Positions 25,919 through 34,229 are shown, counted from the stretch's first letter. The stretch: 64,000 nucleotides of DNA from Chromobacterium vaccinii (GCF_000971335.1 NZ_JZJL01000018.1:1-64000); one strand, 5' to 3'. Numbers and translations are program-made. The notes: generated by a model from the letters alone, not told the origin.

Positions 25919-27205
25919 ATGGTGAACGCCACATCGCCACAACGCATCGCCGTGATAGGCGGCGGCATCGCCGGCCTTGCCACGGCTTACTTTCTCTGCC
26001 GACGGCACGCGGTGACGCTGTTCGAAGCCGCCGACTACCTGGGCGGCCATACCCACACCGTCGACGTCACGGTCGACGGCCGCGACTTCGCCGTCGATAC
26101 CGGCTTTCTGGTATTCAACGATCGCACCTATCCCAACCTCATCGCCTTGTTCCAGGAACTGGGCATTCCCAGCCATCCCAGCGACATGTCGTTCAGCGTC
26201 TCCTTGGGCCAGGGCCGGCTGGAGTGGGCGGGCCGCGATCTGAACAGCGTGTTCGTCCAGCGCCGCAATCTGCTGTCGCCCGGCTTCTGGGGCATGCTGT
26301 CCGACATCCTGCGCTTCAACCGCGAGGCGGAGCGCAATCTGCGCCGCGCGATCGAGGCCCCGCAAAGCCTGGGGCGCTTGCTGGACGCGGACGGATACGG
26401 CGCGCGCTTTCGCCGCCACTACCTGCTGCCGATGGCGGCGGCGATCTGGTCCAGCCCCTGCCGCGACATCCTGTCCTTCCCGGCCGAGACTTTCCTGCGC
26501 TTCTGCCTGAACCATGGCCTGCTGCAATTGCGCGACCGGCCGCAATGGCGCACGGTGCCGGGCGGCGCACGGCAATATGTCGAGAAAATCGCCGCCGGCC
26601 TGGCGGATGTCCGGCTGTCTACGCCGGTGCTGCGCGTCACCCGGGTGGATGGCCGCGCGCGCCTGCTGACCGCCTCCAGCGAAGAAACCTTCGACAGCGT
26701 CGTTTTCGCCACCCATGCGCCGCAATCGCTGGCCATGCTGGCGGATGCCGATGATTTGGAGCGCAAGATGCTGTCCGCCGTCCGTTATCAGGCCAATGAG
26801 GCGGTGCTGCATACCGACGCCTCTTTGCTGCCCCGCCGCGAAGCGGCCTGGTCAGCCTGGAATTTCCTGTCTGACGACGATGACGACAGCCGCGCGGTAG
26901 GCGTCAGCTATCTGCTCAACCAACTGCAGCCCCTGCCTGTCTCCACGCCGGTGGCGGTCACCTTGAACCCGCCGCGCCCACCCGATCCGGCCAAGGTGCT
27001 GGGCCGCTATCATTACGAGCATCCGCTGCTTGACACCTTCGCCATCGCCGCGCAAAAGGCTTTGCCCGGCATTCAGGGTCGACGTGCCTGCTGGTTCGCC
27101 GGCGCCTGGACCGGCTACGGCTTCCACGAGGATGGGCTGAACTCCGCGTTGCGCGTGGCGCGGGATTTTGGGCTGGCCCCGGCCTGGGCGAGGTTGGAAA
27201 AATGA
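25919..27205 (+). CDS. FAD-dependent amine-oxidase-like oxidoreductase
   Basis: The 428-aa flavoprotein starts with a Rossmann FAD motif IAVIGGGIAGLATAYFL (about 9-25), then FEAADYLGGHTHTVD and DTGFLVFNDRTYPNL. The C-terminal FAG-AWTGYGFHEDGLNSALRVA motif closes the FAD site. It belongs to the NAD(P)-binding amine-oxidase family found next to DUF1365 and Cfa-like genes, where it is thought to act on modified fatty acids or membrane lipids. AGGA precedes the start. Its stop overlaps the next start as ATGA. It is the first gene of a ten-gene operon. Confidence 0.88.
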   Translation: MVNATSPQRIAVIGGGIAGLATAYFLCRRHAVTLFEAADYLGGHTHTVDVTVDGRDFAVDTGFLVFNDRTYPNLIALFQELGIPSHPSDMSFSVSLGQGRLEWAGRDLNSVFVQRRNLLSPGFWGMLSDILRFNREAERNLRRAIEAPQSLGRLLDADGYGARFRRHYLLPMAAAIWSSPCRDILSFPAETFLRFCLNHGLLQLRDRPQWRTVPGGARQYVEKIAAGLADVRLSTPVLRVTRVDGRARLLTASSEETFDSVVFATHAPQSLAMLADADDLERKMLSAVRYQANEAVLHTDASLLPRREAAWSAWNFLSDDDDDSRAVGVSYLLNQLQPLPVSTPVAVTLNPPRPPDPAKVLGRYHYEHPLLDTFAIAAQKALPGIQGRRACWFAGAWTGYGFHEDGLNSALRVARDFGLAPAWARLEK

Positions 27206-27978
27206 GCGGCGCCTATCTGTTGACCGGGCAGGTGATGCACCGCCGCTTGCGGCCGGCGCCCAATCGCTTCGTCTATCCGGTTTTCTGCCTGCGGCTGAAT
27301 CTGGCCAAGCTAGAAAGCCTGCGCGGCTTCTGGTTTGGCGTCGACCGCTGGCGGCCGCTGTCCCTGCGCACGCGCGACTACGGCCCGCGCGACGGCTCGC
27401 CGCTCTTGCCGTGGATACGCGCGCGGCTGGCCGAGGCCGGCCTGCCCGCCGACGGCGAGGTCTGGCTGCAAACCTTTCCGCGCGTGTTCGGCTATGTGTT
27501 CAACCCGGTCAGTTTCTGGCATTGCCACGACGCCTCCGGCCAGCTGATCGCGGTGCTGGCCGAAGTGAACAACACCTTTGGCGAAAGGCATGGCTATCTG
27601 TTGAGCCAGACCGGCGGCGGCCCCATCTCCGCCGCCAGTCAGCTCTCATGCCGCAAACTGCTGCATGTCTCGCCGTTTTGCCGCGTCGAAGGCCACTACC
27701 GTTTCCGCTTTCATCACAGCGGAGACCATGCGCTGGTCCGCATCGACTACCACAACGACGCCGGCCCGCTGCTGCACACCGCCATCTCTGGCCGCCTGGC
27801 GCCGCTTACGCCGGGCGCCGCCGCGCGCGCCCTGCTGCGCCAGCCGCTGCTGACTCTGGGCGTCATCGCCCGCATCCATTGGCAGGCGCTGCGGCTGTGG
27901 CTCAAACGAGTGCCCTTTTTCCGCAAACCTCATCCCCCCGCCGCCGCGCTCAGCCGCGGCCAGGAGCTGAAGCCATGA
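27202..27978 (+). CDS. DUF1365 family protein
   Basis: The 258-aa protein shows DUF1365 landmarks: LTGQVMHRRLRPAPNRFVYPVFCLRLNL, then LLPWIRARLAEAGLPADGEVWLQTFPRVFGYVFNPVSFWHC, and VLAEVNNTFGERHGYLL. Function is unknown. The family almost always sits between an FAD amine oxidase and a Cfa-like methyltransferase, as here. It overlaps both neighbours by 4 nt (ATGA), a sign of tight translational coupling. Confidence 0.92.
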   Translation: MSGAYLLTGQVMHRRLRPAPNRFVYPVFCLRLNLAKLESLRGFWFGVDRWRPLSLRTRDYGPRDGSPLLPWIRARLAEAGLPADGEVWLQTFPRVFGYVFNPVSFWHCHDASGQLIAVLAEVNNTFGERHGYLLSQTGGGPISAASQLSCRKLLHVSPFCRVEGHYRFRFHHSGDHALVRIDYHNDAGPLLHTAISGRLAPLTPGAAARALLRQPLLTLGVIARIHWQALRLWLKRVPFFRKPHPPAAALSRGQELKP

Positions 27979-29180
27979 GCGCAAGCCAACCCATCGCCTT
28001 GTCCCGTCCCGATATTCCCGCCGCCGGGCGGGCGCTGCTGGCCCTATTGTCGAAACTGCGCCACGGCAGCCTCAAACTCATCACCCCGGATGGCGAGACC
28101 CTGTGGTTCGGCGCTCTCCATGCGGAAACCGACGCCGAGCTGCAGCTGCGCGACTGGCGCGCCTGCGGCCGCATCATGGCCGGCGGCGATATCGGCTTTG
28201 CCGAGGCCTGCCGCGACGGCTGGCTGGATAGCCCGGACCTGACGGCGCTGCTGCGGCTGGCGTTGCGCAACGAAGACGCCTTGCAGCTGGGCAAGCTAGG
28301 CCGCTGGGCCGCGCGCTGCTGGCACAAGCTGCGCCACCTCTTGCGCGCCAACAGCCGCCGCGGCAGCCGGCGCAACATCCACGCCCATTACGATATCGGC
28401 AACGATTTTTACCAGCTGTGGCTGGACCCGAGCTGGACCTATTCCAGCGCCTGGTTCGACGGCGACCACAGCCTGCCCTTGGCCGACGCGCAAGCGCGCA
28501 AGTACCAGCGCATCTGCGAGCAACTGCGGCTGCGCCCCGGCATGCGGGTGCTGGAAATCGGCTGCGGCTGGGGCGGCTTCGCCGAGCATGCCGCCCGCCT
28601 CGGCGTGGCGGTGCATGGCATCACCATCTCGGACGCGCAGCTGGACTTCGCCCGCCGCCGCCTGGCCAACGAACCGCTGGTCAGGCTGGAGCACCGCGAC
28701 TACCGCGACCTCTCCGGCCAATACGACGCCATCGTGTCGATCGAAATGTTCGAGGCGGTGGGCGAGCACTACTGGCGCGGCTATTTCGACACCCTGCGCC
28801 GCTGCCTGAAGCCGGGCGGCCTGGCGCTGGCGCAAAGCATCACCATAGAGGAGTCCCGCTTCGAGGCGTACCGCGCCGGCGCCGACTTCATCCAGACCTT
28901 CATCTTCCCCGGCGGCATGCTTCCCAGCCGCGAGCGCTTCCAGCGGGCCGCGCAGCAAAGCGGCCTGGCATGCCGCGGCCGGCTGGATTTCGGCGCCGAC
29001 TACGCGGAAACCCTGCGCCGCTGGCGCGATGCTTTCGAGGCCAACCTCGTCGCCATCCGCGCCCAAGGCTTCGATGAGGCCTTCATCCGGCTGTGGCGGC
29101 TGTATCTGTGCTACTGCGAAGCCGGTTTCGACGAAGGCCGCATCGGCGTTTCGCAATTTCTGCTGGAAAGGAATGCGTGA
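27975..29180 (+). CDS. Cyclopropane-fatty-acid synthase-like methyltransferase
   Basis: This 401-aa SAM-dependent enzyme modifies unsaturated acyl chains of phospholipids. The signature block NIHAHYDIGNDFYQLWLDPSWTYSSAWF is followed by the SAM motif VLEIGCGWGGFAEHAA. Further motifs are SIEMFEAVGEHYW and FIQTFIFPGGMLPS. Start ATG 27975 overlaps DUF1365; the ORF upstream is a shadow. Relatives in such clusters include true Cfa enzymes and UfaM-type enzymes for furan fatty acids, and sequence alone does not decide between them. Confidence 0.93.
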   Translation: MSASQPIALSRPDIPAAGRALLALLSKLRHGSLKLITPDGETLWFGALHAETDAELQLRDWRACGRIMAGGDIGFAEACRDGWLDSPDLTALLRLALRNEDALQLGKLGRWAARCWHKLRHLLRANSRRGSRRNIHAHYDIGNDFYQLWLDPSWTYSSAWFDGDHSLPLADAQARKYQRICEQLRLRPGMRVLEIGCGWGGFAEHAARLGVAVHGITISDAQLDFARRRLANEPLVRLEHRDYRDLSGQYDAIVSIEMFEAVGEHYWRGYFDTLRRCLKPGGLALAQSITIEESRFEAYRAGADFIQTFIFPGGMLPSRERFQRAAQQSGLACRGRLDFGADYAETLRRWRDAFEANLVAIRAQGFDEAFIRLWRLYLCYCEAGFDEGRIGVSQFLLERNA

Positions 29181-29713
29181 TGCCGCGCGCCGCCCTCGCC
29201 TCCTTGCTGGCCTTGCTGACGGGTTGCGCCGGACCGTCGGTAGCCGATTACGCCGCCAATCGACCGCTGCTCGACCCCGGCCGGTTTTTCCTCGGCAAAA
29301 CCGAGGCCTGGGGCATGTTCCAGGATAGGCAGGGCCGATTGCTGAAGCGCTTTACCGTAGACATGGACGGCGAGCGCCAGGGAGACGAGCTGGTGCTGAC
29401 CGAGCGCTTCCATTACAGCGACGGCAGCCGCCAGCAGCGGGTATGGCGGCTCAAGCCCATAGGCGACGACCGCTGGCGCGGCGTGGCCGACGATGTGGTG
29501 GGCGAGGCCGTCGGCGAGACGGCCGGCAACGCGCTGCGCTGGCGCTACACGCTGAAGCTGCCGGTGGACGGCAAGGAATACCAGGTGCAGTTTGATGACT
29601 GGATGTTCCTGCAAGACGAGCGCAGCCTGCTCAACCGCGCCGAGATGAGCAAGTTCGGCTTCCGCCTGGGCGAAGTCACGCTGTTTTTCCGCAAGCCGGA
29701 GCCGCGGCCGTGA
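29180..29713 (+). CDS. DUF3833 lipoprotein
   Basis: The 177-aa precursor has a short signal with lipobox LTGC (Cys at about 17). The mature part follows the DUF3833 pattern: FFLGKTEAWGMFQDRQGRLLKRFTVDMDG and a C-terminal VQFDDWMFLQDERSLLNRAEMSKFGFRLGEVTLFFRK. Function is unknown; conserved co-occurrence with Cfa-like genes suggests a role at the outer membrane or in lipid handling. The start overlaps the methyltransferase stop as TGATG, and its stop overlaps the SDR start as GTGA. Confidence 0.88.
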   Translation: MPRAALASLLALLTGCAGPSVADYAANRPLLDPGRFFLGKTEAWGMFQDRQGRLLKRFTVDMDGERQGDELVLTERFHYSDGSRQQRVWRLKPIGDDRWRGVADDVVGEAVGETAGNALRWRYTLKLPVDGKEYQVQFDDWMFLQDERSLLNRAEMSKFGFRLGEVTLFFRKPEPRP

Positions 29714-30489
29714 GCTTGCGCCTCAATCCGGCCATACCAGACTGGCGCGCGCGCCGCGTCTGGGTGATAGGCGCGTCCAGCGGCATAGGCGCCGCGCTGG
29801 CCACCGAACTGCTGGACGCCGGCGCCGAAGTCATCCTGTCGGCGCGGCGCGGCGAACCGATGCAGGCGCTGGCCGCCGGCCGCGCCGGCGCGCGGGTGGA
29901 GACGCTGGACGTGACTGATCCGGCGGCCTGGCGGGCCGCCTGGTCGCATCTGGAAGCCGCGGGCGCGCGGCCCAACCTGGTAGTGTTCTGCGCGGCCGAT
30001 TACCGCCCGCAGACCTGTCTGGATCTGCATGCCGAGGAGACCCGCCGCCTGCTCGACACCAATCTGCTGGGCGTCTACCACGGCCTGGAGGTGGTGCTGC
30101 CGGCGCTGGCGCGGCAGGGACGCGGCGGCGTGGCGCTGGTCGCCAGCGTGGCCGGTTACGCCGGCTTGCCGGGCGCGGCGGTGTACGGCCCCGGCAAGGC
30201 GGCGCTGATCAATCTGGCGGAAATCCTCTACACCGAGCTCAAGCCGCGCGGGGTGGCGGTTTATCTGATCAATCCCGGCTTCGTCGCCACCCCGCTCACC
30301 GCCAAGAACGATTTTTCCATGCCGGCGCTGCTGACGCCGCGCCAGGCGGCGCAAAGCATCATGCGCGGTCTTTCGCGCGGCGCGTTTGAAATCCACTTCC
30401 CGCTGCGCTTCACCGTATGGCTCAAACTGTTGCGGCTGCTGCCCTACCGGCTGCGGCTGCCCTTGCTCGCGAGGCTGGCTCGACCATGA
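29710..30489 (+). CDS. Short-chain dehydrogenase/reductase
   Basis: This 259-aa classical SDR has the NAD(P) motif VIGASSGIGAALA (about 19-31) and the NTNLLG equivalent LDTNLLGVYHGL. The catalytic Ser lies in VASVAGYAG and the YxxxK pair in YGPGK. A C-terminal hydrophobic basic stretch (FTVWLKLLRLLPYRLRLPLL) may attach it to the membrane. The start is GTG 29710 in the GTGA overlap. It presumably reduces or oxidises an intermediate of the lipid-modification operon; substrate unknown. Confidence 0.9.
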   Translation: MSLRLNPAIPDWRARRVWVIGASSGIGAALATELLDAGAEVILSARRGEPMQALAAGRAGARVETLDVTDPAAWRAAWSHLEAAGARPNLVVFCAADYRPQTCLDLHAEETRRLLDTNLLGVYHGLEVVLPALARQGRGGVALVASVAGYAGLPGAAVYGPGKAALINLAEILYTELKPRGVAVYLINPGFVATPLTAKNDFSMPALLTPRQAAQSIMRGLSRGAFEIHFPLRFTVWLKLLRLLPYRLRLPLLARLARP

Positions 30490-30920
30490 AACGCATCCCC
30501 TCCCAAGCCGACTGGCAGGCTTTGCTTGACTGGTACCAGACATTGACGCCGGACACCTTGCCCGATATCGGCCACTTCTACGCTGAAGACGCCCGCTTCA
30601 AGGACCCGTTCAACGACGCGCGCGGCGTCGCCGACATCCAGGCGGTGTTCCGCCACATGTTCAAGACGCTGGAGCAACCGCGCTTCACCGTCATCCACGC
30701 GCTGCGCGACGGCGACCAGGCTTTCCTCACCTGGGATTTCGACTTTGTCTACGCTGGACGCAAGGTCAATATCCACGGCGGCAGCCATCTGCAGTTCGAC
30801 GCCGGCGGCAAGATCGCGCTGCACCGCGACTACTGGGACGCGGCGGAAGAACTGTTCGAGAAAATACCGGTGCTGGGCCTGCCGGTGGCCTGGCTGCGCA
30901 AGAAACTCAAGGTGGTGTGA
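30486..30920 (+). CDS. SnoaL/NTF2-like protein
   Basis: The 144-aa protein has a cystatin-like NTF2 fold pattern: WYQTLTPDTLPDIGHFYAEDARFKDPFNDARGVADIQAVFRHMF, a central TWDFDFVYAGRKVNIHGGSHLQF sheet, and a terminal YWDAAEELFEKIPVLGLPVAWLRKKLKV. Homologues sit beside the SDR in comparable operons and are annotated as SnoaL-like; function is unproven. The start overlaps the SDR stop by 4 nt, and the stop overlaps the DUF2256 start. Confidence 0.88.
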   Translation: MKRIPSQADWQALLDWYQTLTPDTLPDIGHFYAEDARFKDPFNDARGVADIQAVFRHMFKTLEQPRFTVIHALRDGDQAFLTWDFDFVYAGRKVNIHGGSHLQFDAGGKIALHRDYWDAAEELFEKIPVLGLPVAWLRKKLKVV

Positions 30921-31081
30921 TGGCGGCGCGGACCTTCAAGGGCAACAAGGCGGCGCTGCCGTCCAAGCCCTGCGCCGGCTGCGGCCGGGCCATGAGCTGG
31001 CGCAAGAAATGGCGCGCCAGCTGGGATGCCGTGCAGTATTGCTCGGAGCGCTGCCGCCGCCAGAAAGGTAAAGCCGCATGA
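30920..31081 (+). CDS. DUF2256 small zinc-ribbon-like protein
   Basis: The 53-aa protein is too short for usual ORF cut-offs but is clear by content and overlap. It reads MAARTFKGNKAALPSKPCAG and continues with CGRAMSWRKKWRASWDAV, then QYCSERCRRQKGKAA. The CxxC and CxxxC pairs would bind zinc. The family is typically encoded immediately upstream of a cryptochrome/photolyase-related gene, exactly as here. It shares overlapping start/stop codons with both neighbours (TGATG and ATGA). Confidence 0.9.
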   Translation: MAARTFKGNKAALPSKPCAGCGRAMSWRKKWRASWDAVQYCSERCRRQKGKAA

Positions 31082-32607
31082 CCACCTTGCGGCTGCTCCT
31101 GGGCGACCAGCTCAATCCCCGCCACAGCTGGTTCGCCGAGCCCGACGCCAACGTGGTGCATGTGATGATGGAAATCCGCCAGGAAACCGATTACGTGCGC
31201 CACCACTCGCAAAAAATCCTGGCCATCTTCGCCGCGATGCGCGACTTCGCCGCCCAGTTGAAATCACAAGGCCACCGCGTGCGCTATGTAGCGATCAACG
31301 ACGCCAGCAACCGCCAGTCGCTGACCGGCAATCTGGACGCGCTGATCTTCCATTACCGCGCGGCGGCGGTGGAGTACCAGGCCCCGGACGAGTGGCGGCT
31401 GGACCGCCAGCTGGCGGAGTAGGCGGCCGGCCTGCCCATGCCCTGCCGCATGGCGGACAGCGAGCACTTCTACACCGCGCGCGGCGAGGCGGCGGCGTTG
31501 TTCGGCGCGCGGCGGCAATGGCGGCAGGAAACCCTATATCGCCACCTGCGGCGCCAGCACGGCATTTTGATGGACGAAAACGCCGAGCCCGCCGGCGGAC
31601 GCTGGAATTTCGACGCCGACAACCGCCAGCGCTGGCCCGGCGATCCGCCCGAACCAGACGATGCGCGTCCCGAGCATGACCACAGCCGGCTGTGGCAAAC
31701 CATTGTCGGCGCCGGGGTGGCCAGCTTCGGCCAGCCGCAGGCGGACGCGCTGCGCTGGCCGCTCAACCGCGCCGAGGCGCTGGCGCAGCTGCATGCCTTC
31801 GTCGAACAGGCGCTGCCGCATTTCGGCGCCTATCAGGACGCGATGAGCCCGCGCGCGCGGCGGCTGTTCCATTCGCTGCTGTCTTTCGCGCTCAATGTGA
31901 AAATGCTGGGGCCGCGCGAGACGGTGGACGCCGCCGTCGCCGCGTGGCGGGAGGGCCGCGCGCCGCTGGCCGCGGTAGAAGGCCTCGCGCGGCAGATACT
32001 GGGCTGGCGCGAATACGTGCGCGGCGTGTATTGGGCCAAAATGCCCGGCTACCGCGACAGCAACGCGCTGGCGCACAGCCTGCCGCTGCCGCGCTGGTTC
32101 TGGGACGGCGATACCGGCATGCGCTGCCTCGCGCACGCCATCGGCCAATCGCTGGCAGACGCCTACGCCCACCACATCCAGCGGCTGATGGTGATAGGCA
32201 ATTTCGGTTTGATCGCCGGCCTGTCGCCGCAGGCGCTGCATGAATGGTATCTGGGCGTCTACATCGACGCCTTCGAATGGGTGGAGCTGCCCAACACGCT
32301 GGGCATGAGCCAGTTCGCCGACGGCGGGCTGCTGGGCAGCAAGCCTTACGCCGGCAGCGCCGCCTATATCGGCCGCATGGGCGATTACTGCGCCGGCTGC
32401 CGTTACCGGCCCAAGCAGCGCGTCGGCGCCGATGCCTGCCCGTTCAATGCCTTGTACTGGGGCTTTTTCCAGCGCCACCGCGCGCGGCTGGCCGCCAATC
32501 CGCGGCTGGCTCTGGTCTACCGCCAGCTGGACAAGCTGCCGGAAGCCGAACGCGCCGCCATCGCTGCGCGCGCCGCCGCGCTGCAATCCGATCTAGACGC
32601 ACTGTGA
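31078..32607 (+). pseudogene. Photolyase-related protein interrupted by an in-frame amber codon
   Basis: Read through, this is a 509-codon cryptochrome/photolyase-related protein of the (6-4)/FeS-BCP-like group. It opens LRLLLGDQLNPRHSWF, with METR-like MMEIRQETDYVRHHSQKILAIFAAMR. The C-terminal FAD domain is intact, with four candidate iron-sulfur Cys (DYCAGCRYRPKQ, ADACPFNALYWGFF). Codon 115 (31420-31422) is TAG. The flanking sequence is in the same frame with no indel, between QLAE and AAGLPMPCRMADSEHF. Everything else looks under selection. It could be a recent pseudogene, a sequencing error, or readthrough. Restart at ATG 31438 would lose the N-terminal antenna domain. Confidence 0.88.
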
Positions 32608-32615
32608 GATCCACC

Positions 32616-33152
32616 ATGCTGAAAAACCCGCTCGCGCTGTTCGCCCTCGCTGTGCTGCCATTGACAGGCTGCGATACCGCGCCCCCGCCCGGCATCGCGC
32701 CGGTGCAGGGTTTCCAATTGGAACGCTACCAGGGCCGCTGGTATGAAATCGCCCGCCTGGACCACCGCTTCGAACGCGGCCTGCAGGCGGTCAGCGCCGA
32801 CTACAGCCGCAACGCCGACGGCAGCGTCCGCGTGGTCAACCGCGGCTATGACGCCGCCGCCGCCAGCTGGCGCCAAGCCGTGGGCAAGGCCTGGTTCAAC
32901 GGCCCTGCCGACATCGCCTCGCTGAAAGTGTCGTTCTTCGGACCGTTCTACGGCGGCTACCATGTGGCGGCGCTGGACCCCGACTACCGCTGGGCGGTGG
33001 TGGTGGGGCCGGACAAGGATTATCTGTGGCTGCTGTCGCGCGATAAACAAGCCGCGCCCGCCGCCAAGCCCGCCCTGCTGGCGGTGGCGGCCGGGCTGGG
33101 GGTGCCGGCGGACAAGCTGATCTGGGTGAGGCAGGACCGTGGCGACAACTAG
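32616..33152 (+). CDS. blc: Outer-membrane lipocalin, Blc family
   Basis: The 178-aa precursor has a lipoprotein signal with lipobox LTGC (Cys about 20). The bacterial lipocalin signature follows: VQGFQLERYQGRWYEIARLDHRFERGLQ, then AVGKAWFNGPADIASLKVSFFGPFYGGYHVAALDPDYRWAVVVGP. Blc binds lysophospholipids and fatty acids at the outer membrane. Its place in this operon fits a membrane-repair role. It begins 8 nt after the photolyase stop and overlaps the next gene by 14 nt. Confidence 0.93.
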   Translation: MLKNPLALFALAVLPLTGCDTAPPPGIAPVQGFQLERYQGRWYEIARLDHRFERGLQAVSADYSRNADGSVRVVNRGYDAAAASWRQAVGKAWFNGPADIASLKVSFFGPFYGGYHVAALDPDYRWAVVVGPDKDYLWLLSRDKQAAPAAKPALLAVAAGLGVPADKLIWVRQDRGDN

Positions 33153-33366
33153 ACGGCTCAATCCTGAAAAATTGCTGCTCAGCAAATGGACCGCCGCCGC
33201 CCCGCGCGACAAGGAAAAACACTTTCTGGTGGTGGCGCTGGGCCTCCCTATGCCCGACGCCGCGGTGGAGACGGTGACGCTGGAGGCGGTCCATACCCGG
33301 CGCCGGCAAACCATGGCGTGGCAAGCGCTGCGCGACACGGGCCAATGGCTGCAAGGGTGGAAATGA
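33139..33366 (+). CDS. Trp-rich small protein (TIGR02450-like)
   Basis: The 75-aa protein starts at GTG 33139 and overlaps blc by 14 nt. NPEKLLLSKWTAAAPRDKEKHFLV and the terminal RQTMAWQALRDTGQWLQGWK match the small TIGR02450 tryptophan-rich family, which is often near photolyase genes. Function is unknown. It is the last gene of the ten-gene operon; a hairpin and a dispersed repeat follow. Confidence 0.8.
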   Translation: MATTRRLNPEKLLLSKWTAAAPRDKEKHFLVVALGLPMPDAAVETVTLEAVHTRRRQTMAWQALRDTGQWLQGWK

Positions 33367-33382
33367 AAGCCTGGCCATGACA

Positions 33383-33404
33383 GCGAGGCATGCCCTTGCC
33401 TCGC
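33383..33404 (+). terminator. Possible operon-end hairpin
   Basis: GCGAGGCA pairs with TGCCTCGC (33383-33390 with 33397-33404, 6-nt loop) just after the operon. The T-run (33416-33420) is 11 nt away, so an intrinsic terminator is possible but not typical. Confidence 0.35.
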
Positions 33405-33445
33405 GCCGGCAATGTTTTTATCGTTTAAGAGTCGCGGTCAAAACC

Positions 33446-33540
33446 CCTGATCCTGCGTTGCGCCTCCTTGCCGTACTGCCTGTACTGTCTACGTCGGCGC
33501 GCCTTGGCTCAGGTGCTTTGCGAGGTTTTGTCAGCCACTC
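33446..33540 (+). repeat. Dispersed repeat family 1, copy A
   Basis: This 95-bp non-coding segment shares TGATCCTGCGTTGCGCCTCC with copy C, and shares CGCGCCTTGGCTC plus a right-hand GAGGTTTTGTCAGC-like block with the other copies. It lies about 80 bp after the light/lipid operon. Confidence 0.88.
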
Positions 33541-33578
33541 TAAGCAGGTCTTCGCATCCATCGTCATGGAGTGTCGCC

Positions 33579-34205
33579 ATGGAATTGTTCGATACCTTGT
33601 CCGCCCAGATCCGCCACATGCGTCTGCCTCTGTTCGCGGTCAGCCTCAGCGCGGTTCCCTTCCCCGATACCCCCCTGCTGTTGATGCTTCATTGGCATGG
33701 GTTCCGCAAAGCCGCCGCCGGCCGCGCGCCGACGGGCCAAACCTCGCTGCGGCAAGTGCCGGCGTCGGCCTTGCAGCTGACGCGCAGATGGAGCGCGCTG
33801 TCGCTGCTGGAGGAAGAGATTCTGGACGCAGCCTGGCAGCTGGGCGCCTGGAGCCTGCTGCGCGACGAGCGGCGCGGTTGCAACACCATAGGCGCCGCCG
33901 CCGGCGAGGAGCTGGCCTGCCGCCAGGCTTTTGGCGATTTGCCGGCGATCGACGGCCAGGAAAGCGTCGTGGCCGAAGCGCCCGACAGCCCCGAGCTGGT
34001 GCGGCTGGCGGCTCGCCGCGGCTATGTTTGCTGGCAGTTTCGGCCGGTGCATGGCGGGCTGTGGCGCGAGCTGGCCGAAGACGACACGCTGGGCGAAGCC
34101 GGGCTGCGCCAGCCCCCTTGTCCGCTCGCGCCGCGCGCCTGCCGCGGCGGCAAGGCGGCCCGGACCGAATACCGTTTCGGCCGCATCGAGCGCGTCATTT
34201 TTTAG
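33579..34205 (+). CDS. Conserved protein of unknown function upstream of groESL
   Basis: I do not recognise a named domain in this 208-aa soluble protein. It begins MELFDTLSAQIRHMRLPLFAVSLSAVPFPDTPLLLMLHWHGF. It ends with the charged EYRFGRIERVIF. Motifs LLRDERRGCNTIGAA, LACRQAFGD and LAARRGYVCWQFRPVHGGLW look conserved and suggest a real, evenly evolving gene. ATG 33579 is chosen because earlier in-frame codons fall inside dispersed repeat copy A. It is followed by a heat-shock-type promoter for groES, so it is probably not co-transcribed with the chaperonin. Confidence 0.75.
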   Translation: MELFDTLSAQIRHMRLPLFAVSLSAVPFPDTPLLLMLHWHGFRKAAAGRAPTGQTSLRQVPASALQLTRRWSALSLLEEEILDAAWQLGAWSLLRDERRGCNTIGAAAGEELACRQAFGDLPAIDGQESVVAEAPDSPELVRLAARRGYVCWQFRPVHGGLWRELAEDDTLGEAGLRQPPCPLAPRACRGGKAARTEYRFGRIERVIF

Positions 34206-34229
34206 TCGCATTTTTTCTGAAAAAAACCT

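Noticed and set aside
33446..33540. CRISPR array made of the dispersed repeats
   Set aside because: The copies are about 10-20 kb apart, not regularly spaced, and no cas genes are present.
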